Below the pieces are notes generated by a model, which did not search any database, was not told where the DNA came from, and worked only from the letters and a program-made list of their open reading frames with translations. From the NCBI GenBank assembly GCA_003991915.1, contig RQTK01000239.1, positions 495,519 through 559,518 on the forward strand: a stretch of 64,000 bases of DNA. The letters are read 5' to 3'. The DNA comes from Elysia chlorotica. Taxonomy: Eukaryota > Mollusca > Gastropoda > Plakobranchidae. Of the stretch, positions 34,446-51,100 are shown in pieces; within the stretch, counting starts at the first letter, position 1, and the number at the start of each line of letters is the position of its first letter. Made by a program: the position numbers and the translations under genes.

Positions 34446-37400
34446 TCTATCTCTCTCTCATCACTTTTATAGTAATTATTTTGAAATGGAAAGTGTGGAT
34501 ATCAATACAAAGAGGTGCTAGCACATTGTATATCAACAAGCCCAAGATGAGGCACGATAGGGGAAACTTAATTTGCCTCAATTTTTAATAATGCTTCCAA
34601 AACTGCAATATTTCTGAATACCCGTTATGTATCTTAGGAATGATTTGTTTTTTAGATCTAATCTTTGCCCTTTTCTAGTTGCTGCCATGGTGGATGTGTC
34701 CTGTTCATACAACATCCAAGCCCTCGACCCTCGCCTGCTGCAGCTTCTCTATCTGTATCGGCACATACCCACAGTTCTGGTGCTCAATAAGGTTTGTACG
34801 GCTCAGCAGCATAAATTTCATCAGAGGAGGAAAATATGAGATACAATACAATTGTAGCCACAAGTTCAGGAGGTACTTTAAGAGACTGACCAATTTAAAT
34901 CAGTCTGCAAAGGATTATTTTTTTAAGGGGAAATGTAATGTTGGTTACCAAATGTACTCTTTGTTTATCCTGTAAATTAAGGAACAAAATGTAAAAAAAA
35001 TTCTTTACAAATGGTACATTCAGTTCACAGATTAACCCTTAGATGTCTGTACAAACTGCAAGTTTATGGCTAGCTTGCTTTACTCTATAAAAAAAGAAAG
35101 AAATATCTCTCTATAGTGCATGATTGTTTTTAGACTTAGAAATAGTTTCTAAATTTAAAAACTTTGATCTGGCAATTGACTTTTTTTAAATAATGCAAAA
35201 CATTTTTTTATAAAAAAGTTTTCAAGAGTACTCTCTTTTCATTCTCATTCTAGACTTGACTCAGATTTTGTATCTTTTAGTCAGACATGCAGCTTTTGCT
35301 GTTTTTCCCACAGATTGATCTCGTGAAACAGAAGAGCTCCATGCTTCAAACCGTTCGACTCCTCACAGACGGAGTTCTGGATGGGAAAAGTGTGGTGGAA
35401 AAGCCGGGAAAATCTAAGAGAAAGAAGAAAAAGGTTGAGAAAAAGAATCTGTTTGATGCTGCGGACAAGGCCTTGGGACATGATTTGGCAATGAGTGATC
35501 ATGACAACAATGGAGAGAGCAACACGGTAGACAAAATGGAAGGTGAGCTTTTTTTGTTGTTGTTTTTTTGTTTTTTTGTTAGAACCAGTGGATGTGATAT
35601 CAAAGTTATTGTAGATTATAAATGTGTGGTTTTGCATTATTGAAGCCAATAAAGCTTTTTTATGGGTGCTTGAAAAGTTGGTGATTTCAGTGTAATAGAG
35701 TGTGGATTTGTCTTTTGAAAAGCTGTAAAAAAAATTGCCAATGTCTGTATTGAACGTATCGATGGTGTAAAATCCAGGCTACTCAAAAACCCAGTCAAAG
35801 TCACCAAAATAATTGAACATTTACAGTAAGAGTCAAAGTGGGCTATATTATTAAACATCTTTGCATTGGGCTGTGCTCTTTTTATTTTAAAACAATAAAT
35901 ATCAAATCTAAAAAAATACCCCAAAATAGTTGGCATACAGATAAGACATTATAGTGTTGCATTTTAGGCTGGTTGAATGGGCTGTAAAGCATTCTAAGTA
36001 TCAATATATGCTATCTAATAATCTATGCTAAAAAAATTTTTTTTAATTAATCACTGTTACCCATGGAATGGAAAAGTCTTTTCACTTGATTCATTTTTGT
36101 GACTTGGCCTTGTTATTTTTGGAAGCATCCACAAATAAAAGTTTCTCTGTATAAGACTTAGCTGCATAGTTTCATCTTTTGGCACTTGTATAATTAAATC
36201 AGAGCTATTGTAAGGAAATCAATACATTGTGTCTGATTTTTACCAAGGAAAGTTGCCTTTAAAACAAAACAAGGAAGATCACAAGAAACATTCTTACCTC
36301 TATTGGTGTTAGGTTAACCTTTTTCTATCATGGCGCACATGTGTTTAGAGCATTGGTATATGTGTGCCAGCTCGTCATTGCATCAATCTGCACACCTTCA
36401 ACTTTAAAACAATAAATATCAAAGAGCTTTGATCTTTAGAAGTTTGTTCTAAAATAATGTGGATTCAAGAAATAGGCCTTGAATCGTGTGAAAGCTAACC
36501 TGTTTTCAAATCGCATGATTTTGGGAATTTCTTAGTATTGGTTTATGGTAAAAGCTTTGATGTGTATTATGGCAAAACGGAGTTATGCAGTATAGTGCAC
36601 ATAATTTATGTGCTGGCACATACGCATACCAATGTGCTCAACATCTGTGCGAGTATGTTTTTTTATATATGCATAATGGAGCAGAAAGACATTAAGAATT
36701 AAGCACTAAAAGAATATTTTTTCCCATTTGTCATGTAGTTATACCAGCACACCTGCTGAACCCGGATGCTGACACAGTGAGAGAGGAGGAGTTGACCTGG
36801 ACGGAGTACTTCGACAAACTGCGGCTGGCACAATCGGCCGTACGTGACATGCGGGGTTGGCCGCTCTTCAAGGAAGTCTTCTGTCTCTCTGCCGTAACAG
36901 GGGAAGGCCTCGGAGATTTAAAGGTTGTTTTTTGTTTTGGGATGTTTTTTCTGGTTTTGGTTAACAATGGAGTTCGCATAAAGTGAACACCTCAGGATCA
37001 ATATGCGAGGCAACCAGCACGAATCAGGCACAATTGACTGATACAACTTTTTAGCTAGAGCCGTCGAAACTTAGAAAACTACTATATAACGACCATTTTC
37101 AGTTCTAAATAAAATGAAATATCTCTGATTCAAGAAATGGTAGAGCTTTAGTTTTTTTTCAACCTGTTAAAACGTTTGATGCATCTTAAAACACCAGAAA
37201 TAACTTGAAAATTCGAAATTCTGATTCGTGCCCGATTCATTCTGGTTGCTTCACATACAATTGAACTTTTAATGATCAGTATTAAAAATGCGACAGGAGA
37301 CACGAATTGAGGACGTTTGATACAAAATCAAAGCATAGATGGTCTGGCCATGTAGCAAGAAAATCAGGCAATTTAAAGTACTAAATATTTAGTATAATTC

Positions 37401-39427
37401 TTTGCTTTGCTTTCTCTATCACTCAAACTCAAACCCACTTTGCTGCTGTTTCCAGAGCTACGTACTGGACTGTGCCCGACCGTCGGCCTGGGACTACCAC
37501 AGCAGCCTCGTCACAGACCAGAGCCCGCAGGAAGTCGTCATGATGTGTGTCCGCGAGGCGCTGCTGGACAACCTGCACAACGAGGTGCCCTACCAGCTCC
37601 ACCTGGTACGTCTTCACTTTGTTTGTTTTTTGTTTGTTTGTTTCGGCTCTCTCTTCCCCTCTCTCTTTCTTTCTCTCTGTTTCTCTCTTCTCTTTTACCT
37701 CTCTCTCACTCTCTCTCTCTTCACTTTTATCTCTCTCTTACTCTCTTTCTCTCCTATTGTCATATCTCCTCGACATATGTGTTCTTTGTTTCTATCTTTT
37801 GGGGGGCGCGGTGGCCCCGGGGTAGAACATCGGCTTCCGACACAAAAGGTTTGGGTTCGAGCCCTGGCAATTGCACTCCCTACTGGTTGGGTCGGTGTCA
37901 GTTTAATGTGACCGACTGAGACAGGAGTCTTGTGTGTGGCAGCACAAAAAATTGTCAGACGTCGGTCGTGGGCCTGTTCACAATATAGCGTATATAGTGC
38001 TGGTGTTGGGCGTTAAGCCAACTCAACAACAACAACATTCTCTCTCTCTTTTCTTTTATCTCTCTCTTACTCTCTTTCTCTCGTATTGTCATATCTCCTC
38101 GTCATATGTATTTTTTTATAGTGATGAATAACTTTTGTCTCTCATCAATAGACTTAAACGATTTTTTGAAGACATAAAGAAAGGACTGGTTTCCCTTTTT
38201 GTTTTATTTTTTGAGTAGGTGATCCACTGTAATCAGAGATTGCAAAAATATATAATAATTTATTTTTTAAGAATGCTTATTTTAGTCTGTGTTTTTTTTT
38301 CCTTTGTTGAGAGCTACAGCTGACACTGTCTTTCTTTTTCTGTCAATATTTTAGGACCTCGTCATTTGTGATGTCGACCCTGAAGACAGCCTCCTTAATG
38401 TGGTTATGAATGTCTACTGTCAGACGGAAAGGCAACTGGTAAAGATTTTTTTAACTTCCAACTTGTAAGGCTCATCTGATAAAATTTCCACTTTTCAAAA
38501 GCTGATATGCACATTTAGCTCAGCTATATGTCTTTATGTTATACATTATTTGTTTATTTTGTGTACAGTATTTCATATTTATTGTGGATAATTTAAAAGT
38601 GCTTAATTCTTAAGTAGTTTGATTTTTATGTGTATCGATGACAAATGTGTAATGTGTATACTCAAACATTGTCAATTTGATTTATCAAGATCCTTTTTGT
38701 ATTTTTAATTCTTTAGTACTTTTTTTAGTTTGTTGAAAATTTTTTTTATTTTTAATTACATCTTGATATTGCCTTCTAAAAAAGTGACTGTGAAACTGCT
38801 AAAAATAAACATACATTTCTACAATAAAAGTAAAAAGATTTATAGGAAATAACAGGAAAATTTGTAATTTTAAGATAATTAAAAATAATTTATATTAATG
38901 GATTTTTAAAGAGTTTAAAAAAAGTTCCACAAGCACTACATATTTATTGGAATCCGCTTAAGTTAAACATCTTGGGGGCAGCTTACTAAAAGTTAATCTT
39001 ATCCTAAGTTTGTATTAAACATTGACCTTAAAGAGGGAAAAAAAGGGGGTGCCTCAGAAACAATTTGAAATAATATAAAGTCGTACTTCATCATAAGTTT
39101 ATCTTAAGCTGATTCATATAAATTTTATATACATATCAATATTCAGTCCATATTATAATGTGACCTTCAGGAAATCAAAGAAAGTCAATGATATAAGACG
39201 ACAATGAACAGGGTTTATCTTTTGTAGATTCCACTGTGTATGCTTGTTTTTTTCTGTTGAACTTGTAGACGATTTTCCTGGGCCGAGAGGGTGCGATGAT
39301 CCAGAGCATCTCCAGTCAAGCCAAGCAGGCTATGATGGACACTTTCAGATGCGACGTGCGTCTTAAACTGGTGGCCGTGCTACGACCAAAGTTAACCAGG
39401 GGCAGTAGACACAGGAGCGTTAATTGA
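30626..39427 (+). CDS. ERAL1: GTPase Era, mitochondrial (ERAL1)
   Basis: Era-type GTPase that binds 12S rRNA and assists small mitoribosomal subunit assembly. Eleven exons join in phase: 30626-30863, 32266-32393, 32926-33003, 33838-33884, 34225-34286, 34679-34791, 35314-35542, 36739-36923, 37456-37605, 38355-38438, 39269-39427; 1473 nt, 490 aa. The N-terminus is basic and targeting-like ([13 protein letters not shown]). G1 is GRPNCGKST (exon 2), a switch-I-like KVHTTR is in exon 3, G3 DTPG in exon 4, G4 NK|ID across exons 6 and 7, and G5 CLSA in exon 8. A type-2 KH domain follows, with its GREG loop in exon 11. A lysine-rich insert ([13 protein letters not shown]) in exon 7 is longer than in the vertebrate protein. 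The stop is TGA 39425-39427; AATAAA is at 40165-40170. Confidence 0.95.
30864..32265. other. ERAL1 intron 1 with short repeats
   Basis: No exon seen. Three loosely repeated blocks of the form ATTGGTCAnnTCAnAGAG..TAGAT lie between about 31330 and 31480. Two copies of an 80 bp unit (TTCTTAT..GGCTTTTCTATGTTATGAAAAAGTCTGACAT) lie at about 32038-32195, just before exon 2. Confidence 0.6.
34378..34460. repeat. (CT)n microsatellite
   Basis: About 80 bp of CT dinucleotides with two CTAT interruptions, in an ERAL1 intron. Confidence 0.95.
37805..38036 (+). mobile_element. tRNA-derived SINE
   Basis: Head GCGCGGTGGCCCCGGGGTAG (A box) and GGGTTCGAGCCC (B box), body TCGGTGTCAGTTTAATGTGACC, tail GGTGTTGGGCGTTAAGCC then CAACAACAAC. 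It is flanked by two copies of CTTACTCTCTTTCTCTC-TATTGTCATATCTCC (about 37737 and 38067), so either the site was already duplicated or the duplication spans the insert. Confidence 0.85.
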
Positions 39428-40663
39428 GAATGGGTGAAATTCATATAATATAATACAGAGAACGCAGATGAATGCAAACTCTTGACAAGAGAATTTGGAT
39501 TGTTATTGGCTAGATTTAGTGTTGCAAGTACAACGTTTCGGTAGCTTATAACTTGTCGTAAGCCTTTTTATCTGCATATCTTAAGAGGAGTTGTAAGCTT
39601 ACTGCGATATTTTACTTACAACCCCTAAATTTTTATGCTGTATAATTGAGAGCTGCCGATCTTAAAAAAAAAAATGTATTTGTAAATTACTGTATATTTT
39701 TTCTTACTGTTATCAGTCGTATGGTTTATAAAATGTGTACGCTTTGACGGCTTGTCAGCTTGGCAGCTATGATAAGTATGCAAGACTGTGTATGTCATTC
39801 TTAGATTAGTACATCATACTACATGTATTGCTTTTCAACTCAAGGCTAGAAAAAACTAAACAAAAATTGTAAAAAAAATAATTATTTGAGACAGGAATTT
39901 TGGCTAGATTATTAATTGTGTCACTTTTGGACTCAAAGCAAAACAAAAAACCACCAACTAAAAACATTTGAGTTGTTCATGTATGATTATGATGCAGTTT
40001 GCTTTCCATCACACTGAATTTTTTTTCTTATAGTTTCAAACTACATTTTGTACCATAAATAAGATCGAGTTTCAAGGGTGGAACCTTTTGAATGGTCAGA
40101 TTTGTACATCTATAACCATGTGGACTTCATGTTGGTCTGTACATTAATTTTGGAAAAAGTATCAAATAAAGTTTTCAAAACAAGCTGATCAGATTTCATT
40201 GGCTTTTTGTTTTGTTTTGTTTTTTATTTGGTGTTTTTTTTTTTCTATTGTTTTTTTGTGGGCTATTTTTTGGGGGGTGTATTTTGTATTTAATTTGGTT
40301 AATGAATTTGAACAGATAGGTTTAGTGTTGACATTGCGTACTCCTTCACGGCCACATGGTTTCTTTCTCTGTGAATAACGAAAACAAGAGAAGTTACAAT
40401 TAACCCCAAATTTCTATAGGCTTCTTTGTATCTTTTTTAACATAAATGGGAAATGGGCAAGTCAATTTCGATTGCCCAAAAGGGATGAATAAAACAATTC
40501 TTATCTTAGCTTATCATAATTATGGTGACTTTTGTTGTTTTCCTTCTAACGTCCCGAGGAGAGGGGAAACTAAACAAATGCAAAGATTACATGTCCTTTT
40601 ATTTTTGGCACAAGCGAGCATATATTATACTACTGGGCTTGTGAAATATAGTTTTAGTTTAGT
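39428..40663. other. ERAL1 3' UTR and following non-coding sequence
   Basis: Contains the foldback element at 39532-39612 and the AATAAA at 40165-40170. Beyond that it is T-rich and GT-rich DNA with no gene that I can see. Confidence 0.5.
39532..39612. mobile_element. short foldback (MITE-like) element, copy B
   Basis: Relative of 5956-6022 with imperfect arms (AACGTTTCGGTAGCTTATAAC against the reverse complement of GTTGTAAGCTTACTGCGATATT). It lies about 105 bp after the ERAL1 stop codon and before the AATAAA at 40165, so it is probably transcribed in the ERAL1 3' UTR, where it could fold. Confidence 0.55.
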
Positions 40664-41060
40664 TTAAGCATCTTGATTCCCTGTGGAACATAGGGCCGCA
40701 GCAAATCTCCTCCATTGAACTCGGTTCTTGCAGGTCCTCTTCGATTCGGCCCATGTATTACCAGCGGCTTTTATCTCGGCATCGGTGCTTCGCCGCCAAG
40801 TCTGCTTAGGATAATTTATGTGACCTTGCGTTAAACTTGGGGGTTCCACTCCAGGGCTTGCTTTGTGATGTTGGATATAGCCCCATTTGCACTTTCTGAT
40901 CTCCGTCTCGATGGGGCATTGCTTTGTTCTGTACCACATTCTTTGTTCGGGATATCTTTAGGCCACCTAACGTTGATGATGTTTCTGAGGCACCTTTTGG
41001 TGAATGTTCAGTTTGTGGTTGTTGGTCTTGGTAAGGCGCCATGTTTCTGAGCCATAGAGT
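40664..41060 (-). mobile_element. decayed LINE reverse-transcriptase 3' end
   Basis: Read on the minus strand, the upstream part (about 41055-40980) gives LYGSETWRLTKTNNHKLN. After a frame break it gives KQCPIETEIRKCKWGYIQH and KQTWRRSTDAEIKAAGNTW..RVQWRRFAAALCSTG, ending at TAA 40664. These blocks are the usual C-terminal signature of non-LTR retrotransposon ORF2 proteins. Frameshifts and in-frame stops show it is dead. The clade cannot be fixed from this fragment. Confidence 0.8.
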
Positions 41061-41590
41061 AAGACCGACTTTATGTTAGTATTGAAGGTCCAGATTATTG
41101 AAAGCGTATCGGACCTTATTGATTCGGCATCTGATGTCCTCGTCTGTCTTGTCCGTCTTTACTTACAACACTGCCAAGATTTTGTAAAAATTAATAAATA
41201 AAAACTTGTCAAACTCTGATGTTTTCCTGATGCAGCTGCAGTGGGTCTGCCTGTCTGTTAAGTGTTTTTTTATTCGTTTGGCCTCAGTTTTTCCTATTCT
41301 TTATATGGAGTCCAGTTTTCCTGGCTTCTTCTGACACACCACATAGCTTCTCTTGTGCGTCTTGTAAATATATAGTCTCAGGTTTAAAAAAAAACTACGG
41401 TGAAAGGGTAAAATCCAATATTATAAATGTCCCATTTATGTAGGCCTTTGCAGCTGTGTTTTGCTTTTAGTTTTAGTAGCATTTTAAATACAGTAATAAC
41501 AATAATAGAAGAACAGTTTAAATTTTAAGAACTTCTATGGCTAAGAAATATTGTAGGCCTACTGGCGATAAAGTGGTGCGATGATGATGT

Positions 41591-41622
<32 letters not shown>

Positions 41623-42678
41623 ATTATGATGATTTATGTGACAATGATGATGGTTGTGATGGCGATACATGTAGTGGTGGTGGTGACAATGATCATGATG
41701 ATGGTGTTAATGTTGGTGGTCGATTCATGAAATAAATAAATGATTATGATGAGTTGGAGGATGGCAATACTGCATCAGCGGAAAATATAAATAAAAAAAA
41801 AATTAATAGTAGGCCTACCGAGACACATTGTTGATGTAGGTAGTGGTAACAACAGTGGTCCTAATTATGGCATAACTGTCAGTAATTATCCTTCATGTTT
41901 TTTTCTCAAAGATCTGCCACTCATGTTTGTGCAATAGAGAGAGAGTACCGACAGGGCTGTAGGCCTCCAGATTGGTCTTAGGATTATGAAAGCATATCTG
42001 TCTCTATTGATTCGGCATCTGGGTCTGCCTGTCTGTTCATATGCCCTCATTTTTTCAGATATTTACCTGGAGTCATCTTCCTGGCTTCTGACACACCATA
42101 TAGCTGTGTGTCTGGGAAATATATAGTCTCAGGTTTAAAATGCTACGGTGAATAGTTGAAATCCAATATTTTAAATGTCCCATTTAATATAGGCCTTTGC
42201 AGCTGCGGCTTGCTTATAGTAGCATTTTAAATACAGCAATAACAATAATAGAAGAACAGTTTAAGAATTCCTATGGTTAAAAAAATATTGTACTGATGAT
42301 AAAGTGGTGTGATGATTATGGTGGCGAATAGATGATGATGATGATGATGATGATAATGATGGTGGTTATGATGATTTATTGTGGTGGTGACAATGATGAT
42401 GGTTGTGATGGTGATACATGTTGTGGTGGTGGTGACAATGATCATGATGATGATGTTAAATTTGGTGGTCGATTTATGAAATAAATAAATGAGTATGGTG
42501 AGTTGGAGGATGGTAATACTGCATCAGCCGAAAATTAAAAAAAATAGTAGGCCTACCGAGATACATTGTTGGTGTATGTAATGGTAACAACAGTGGTTCG
42601 ACTTATGGCACAACTGTCAGTCCTTGATGTTTTTTTCAAAGATCTGCCAGTCATTTTTGTGCAATAGAGAGCGAGTGG
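41060..42678. repeat. tandem duplication (about 0.7-0.9 kb units) with GAT-rich microsatellites
   Basis: Units about 41060-41947 and 41948-42678 share GATTCGGCATCTG, GGTCTGCCTGTCTGTT, AATATATAGTCTCAGGTTTAAAA, AATAACAATAATAGAAGAACAG, a GATGATGATGGTGGT tract (41581-41720; 42300-42470) and GTGCAATAGAGAG at the end. The second unit is shorter. No genes. Confidence 0.8.
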
Positions 42679-42830
42679 AAAAGTGGTTTGTTCTTGTGTG
42701 TTCGTGTCAAGTGGTTCAATGGTCACGAGAGTCCTGATCCAATGTTTTTCTTTGTTGAGTCGTGTGATGAAGTCGAAGGCTGGAGGTCTGTCGATGGCGA
42801 TGATTAAATTTTGCAAGTAGTTGTAGTTGA

Positions 42831-42988
42831 GTTGAGTTGGTTTAAACTTTAACGTCCAACATCAGCACCATATAAGCTATATTGTGGACGAGCCCTAAGA
42901 CTGACGTCTGACAATTGTATGTGCTGCCACACACGAGACAGGGCGGGTAGGTCCTATACCATGACTCCTGTCTCAGCCGGTCACAATA
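42831..42988 (-). mobile_element. SINE fragment, minus orientation, head missing
   Basis: GAGTTGGTTTAAACTTTAACGTCCAACATCAGCAC.., GACAATTGTATGTGCTGCCACACA, CCATGACTCCTGTCTCAGCCGGTCACA, then an abrupt break. A short direct repeat follows (about 43002-43070, unit GTCGAGGCTTTGTCCTGGTGCG). Confidence 0.8.
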
Positions 42989-43149
42989 AGCTTTGTAGGT
43001 GGTCGAGGCTTTGTCCTGGTGCGTTGAAGTGTATGGATACTGAGTCGAGGCTTTGTCCTGGTGCGTTGAAGTGCCTAGCTACCAAGCTAGCTACTGACAT
43101 GTCTGGTGTCCGATCTGCGGTTACTGAAGCGAGTTTGAAGGGGTATTAA

Positions 43150-44921
43150 TGTTTCTCGGTTATTCTCCCACGTATTGTTAATAACACTTAATGCACGTGA
43201 TGAGGTAGCCTACTTAGATGACTCTGCGTGATTGGCATGTGAGTCACTATAGAGTGTTGTAGGCCTATGTTTTATCTGTATTTGAAGATTAGAAAGAGGT
43301 TGTCTGTGTTATGTGTTTACATGTTTTGCACTGAGAGCTGCTGTGTGGTTTATATCCCGTATCTGTGGATTGCCTGCTTTCCAGTTTGGCCTGCGTTGAG
43401 GGGGCAAAGGTCACATATGTTGTAACTTGTTCCGTTTGCATCTATTATAATTTTTGATAGTATGCGTACATAAAACATATCAACTTGTGGTGTAAAATTT
43501 AAAAAAAAATGTTATACAATATTAAAGGATCTTTTTTAAAACAGCTATAAACATCTTTGCTCGATTTGCAAGCAACACTGTAAATGCTTTAATCAACTTT
43601 GGTGGTTGTAAAGAAGAGGGGGGGTATATAGGCTTAGGTAAGAAAAGGCAATGGTTGAAATAGAAATAGAAGAAAATGTAAAATGTGGAAAGTGAAGAGT
43701 AAACTAAAATACAAAGAAATCATCCATAAGAATCAACACAAAAGAGTCACGCACTTGGGAAGTTGGGATGATGCAGTAAATCTACGTTTATTCCGTTTAC
43801 AAGAACTCTTTAAGATTTTGAGGATAGTTTTGCCTATTGTTTACAAACTATGTCAGATACTCAGATCCTTACGTATTGTATAATCTGTGTATCCTTATCA
43901 AAATACATTGCAACATGATAGAAAGGCTGCTGCATCAGCTGTCCAAAAAATAAGTGTGATTTAATTTGGACCATCACGCCGAAAGAGAGGCCCGGCTTAG
44001 CTGGCTGACAGGTCGTAGTGTAACTAGGGCACTCTTAGAGTCTGTTGGTACCGATTTCTTTAAATCGTATAGGCTTAGATCTAAATTTGATACATCGTAG
44101 CCTTTTAGTCTACGTACAATATATTATATAATCTAGTGCTTCTGTCCAAATTTTGCTATTATACATTTGCGCACTATGAAATAGTGTTTCTGTTTAAACA
44201 ATGAGTCCAAATTTTGCTATTATAAATTTTATATATGCACTATGAAATAGTGTTTCTCTTTAAACAATGAACATTAGCGCTTTGGTATCACAATTCTTTT
44301 ACTTAACATGGTAAATAATCTTTCTTTAGACCTAGGAATTTTTTTATGTGAAAATAGGAGTATGGAGCTTAGCTGTATATCTAGTGCTTAAAAATTTGGA
44401 CTAAACCTTTACATATGGTGTGATAGCACAATTTGTTCAGAGGCAGAAACACTAAAGGCTAATATACAGTCTCTTTTTTGAGAAGAATGATAATGTAGAC
44501 CATTAAATGATTTTTAAAGTGCTAAAAAATAACTAACCAGCATTTTAAAAATCACTCCATTTCTATATTTAAGGCTTGTTTGTATCAACATACTGTAAGA
44601 GTGCTGTAGATAGCATCTCACTCTAAGGCAAGATTGGTGTGGTCTATTAAATTATCCAGGTCTAGACTTTCAATGAGGCAATTAACGGATGTCCTAAACC
44701 GAAGCAAAAATTTAGTTGTAAATTGTTTTTTGTTGCTGCCTAGAGCTAAACATTTTGACTCTAGTTTATATAGAGCTAGATCTAGACCTATCTCACTATA
44801 TAGCTCTAGATCTAGGAGTTGCTCTAGACTCTATATAAAATTCACAGCAATAAATTCAATTTGCATACACAACAGACTAAGATTTTTTCACAATTCAAAC
44901 ACAAGCTTAAAAAAGTCTCCA
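43150..44921. other. upstream region of the phosphatidyltransferase gene
   Basis: No gene seen. Contains a 63 bp tandem duplication (about 44146-44271, GTCCAAATTTTGCTATTATA..CTATGAAATAGTGTTTCT) and a cluster of CTAGATCTAG-type words at 44770-44825. A promoter must lie here or just upstream, but no motif is decisive. Confidence 0.4.
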
Positions 44922-48123
<3,202 letters not shown>

Positions 48124-51100
48124 TTGCTACCATCAATTTAGTCCCTTGACTGAGTAGTCATAGGGGCGACATGGTGGACGTGGTGGACATTTTGTACGGC
48201 AACAAATGCCAGGCAGGTTTGTCCTCTGCCAATATCTCCATGATTGGGCTGTCCAGTCTGGTTTATTCGTTCAGGTTGTCTGCCCAAATTATTGTTACAT
48301 GCACTTGCTATTCAAAAGGGGACATAACCTATGACATAAATAGACGAGGGCGTATTGACTGTATGTAATACATAAATAATTCCACTGTGAAAAGAATCAG
48401 ATTTGTTTAAACGACAGTATTGTTTCTCACAACTGCAGGTTGGGTACTGATAGTTGTTTGAAGCTTCCTTTAGAACTTCCTATGTGCAATTTTCTAGCAT
48501 CATAATAGTAATGTTCAAACATTTTACTGTGATTGTTGATTATTTAGAGGCTCATTGCTTTATATTTAATAAGTGTGGCTAGTCGTTTTTTCCTTATCGA
48601 AAACAAAATTTTAACAAAGGATAGAAATAACATTCCATTTTATGAATAAAAACAATTATGGTTAAAGGGAATTTTTTTGAAGGTACATGTATTTGTAGTT
48701 TGTAAAAGAATTATCTTTTGACATAATTTCGAATTAGTTTTGGTTTGTTATATCTTCACAGTTCTTAAAAAAAAAAAATCAGGGATATTAGTAATCCAGT
48801 TTAGTGGTTTTCATACATGTAAGTAGTATACTGTCTCTTTTTAATTATGTAAAATGAAATTTTCTTCAATATTAGCTTTCTTTAATGAGACTTTAAAGTC
48901 CCCCCAAAAACTAAGGGATTTAAAGGTAATGGAATACATTTAAGTGCCTTCAAGGAATCTTATTCACTCTTACACGATGTACTTAAATATAATATCCTTC
49001 TTCAAATTATGTGACCAAGGCGGATAGCTTTAAGTCATACTTGATGTAAATGTCTCAAGTAAGCACATGTTGAGCAAATGGATTTAGGAAGGAGTCTAAT
49101 TGTTTATGTCAACCTAAAAATTGTCCTTTGTCTATTACTATAAAAAAGAGCTTTTTATCTGTGCAAATTTAGATTAAAAGATATTTATGTTATACATGAC
49201 TTGAAATTTCCGTGTCTGCGCAGCCACACACTATTGTTAGGAATAAAAATTTGAGACTTTTTTTGTAGCACATGTCATTCATTGATTAGACAGTACATAA
49301 CTATATTGCAAAGAATATAGATATTTTGCTTTGTTTTTCAAAGCCAACTAGTTTTGTTGAGAAAAAGATATTGCTTATGATTTACACTTATGTTATAACA
49401 GCACATGTTATGATTAGGCAGTATTTTGTAAAGCTATTGACTTTTTCAAGACCTGCTTATTTTTAGATATATGAGGTGGCTTTTAGTAAAAAGCACTCAT
49501 CAATCTAAATTTTAATTGGTTTTTATCTAAATTTCTATTTGTTTTTTGTTTTATTTTCATTGTTATAATATAATTATTTCAAGCATCAAGATCCAGTATT
49601 ATGATTGACAATGTAAAAGAATTTACATTTCCAAAGAATCTAGGATGTACGTTGTGGCTAATACATATATTTATTTAATATTTACTTGAGTTTTTATGAT
49701 ATGTATATAAACTACTGCTACATCCACCAAAGATTTCTAATGGTGGGCTGATTTCAACATTTAATATATTATGCCTTTTGGCAAATTTTTTAGAATGTGT
49801 ACAGTTGTGTGCGGTGAAATAACATAATTTTGTTTGCTTGTCTGTTGTTCTTTTTTTTTCACTCTTTTACTACTCAAGTGCTCAAGTATATTTTTGGAAA
49901 TGATGTACCCATAGAGTATAATTGTTGATGAATTTGACATATCTTTGTAATTAAACTCCAACGAATTATGTTCTGAAAGTGGCAGATTTGAACATGATTT
50001 GAACCAGTGAATGAAAATAGACAGCCATTCAGTATTCATGGCAATGAACTTATAACTCCAAAATAGGGGCCAAACTCGACCCCTTTGCACTTACGTGGTA
50101 AAACATTTTAGACATTGTGTGAAAATCAGATTATATAAATAAAACAAAAACAGCAGCACAAAAACAGCAGCAAGCTACTTTTCACGATTTCTACATATAG
50201 TTTATACATATGCCCACATTGGGTTGCAGTTGGGTTGTTTTTTTGTTTTATTCTGGGTTTACTTTGTGGGTTTTGTTCATTTTCTTAACTTCTTGAATCG
50301 TATCACACTATTTTCCCACACAGACAATACAATAAAAAAAAATCTTTTAAAGATTTATTCAGAGGGGGTCTTTACAAAAATTGTTTTATTCATCCTCTTA
50401 CTATTTTAAACTTAATCTTGGATTTATTTTTAAAAATTCTTTGAAATTTTTATTATGCATTTTGATACGATTTTCTAGTCCAAAGTCATATTCATGCAGG
50501 TTTCATTTAACAAATTTTCAAATTATATTGCTTTCCTCTTAGAACTTGAATTATTTGGTTTTAAAATGATTGTGCACACATTATTTAAAAATACTTAAAT
50601 TTTAAAAGAAACAGAAGGCCTAATTGCATATCTATCTATTTATCAACCTATCTACATACCTGCTAACCTACTTTTCTATCAGTGGAAAAGTAATTACCTA
50701 GTTTATGTCAGCCAAAAGTTTCAGTATTCTTTGTACTTCAGCAGTCTTGAAGAAAAAAGGTTAAGTACCTACACAAACTAGCTACATGTATTTACATTTT
50801 CATTATACCTATGCTATTTATGTTGAGTTTCTTATCATAATGGGGATTTATGTAACCACATAATAATGTGCATTATAACATTCCTGTACTACAAATCATT
50901 GTGAATGAAAATGAAACTAGATGGAAAGAAACGATGATACGATCTTAATTTATCAGTATACTATTGTATAAAATGCATGCACTACTAAAAATGTAGTCAG
51001 AAGAGCGTATTATGAATTGTATCGTTTATCTATGGACAAAAAAACATAAATTCTGGAACTATTTTGGGGAAAAAGATTGAAGAAAAATTTAGTTTCTTGT

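Noticed and set aside
37402..37919. 170-codon frames running past ERAL1 exon 37456-37605
   Set aside because: The donor at 37606 and homology end the exon; the remainder is CT-rich intron and a SINE.
44634..44921. In-frame N-terminal extension of the phosphatidyltransferase by 96 codons
   Set aside because: Extension is low-complexity, built of CTAGATCTAG-type words, and unlike any family member.
48171..48368. 65-codon open frame after the phosphatidyltransferase stop
   Set aside because: No recognisable motif, no splice sites tying it to a neighbour; noted only as unexplained.
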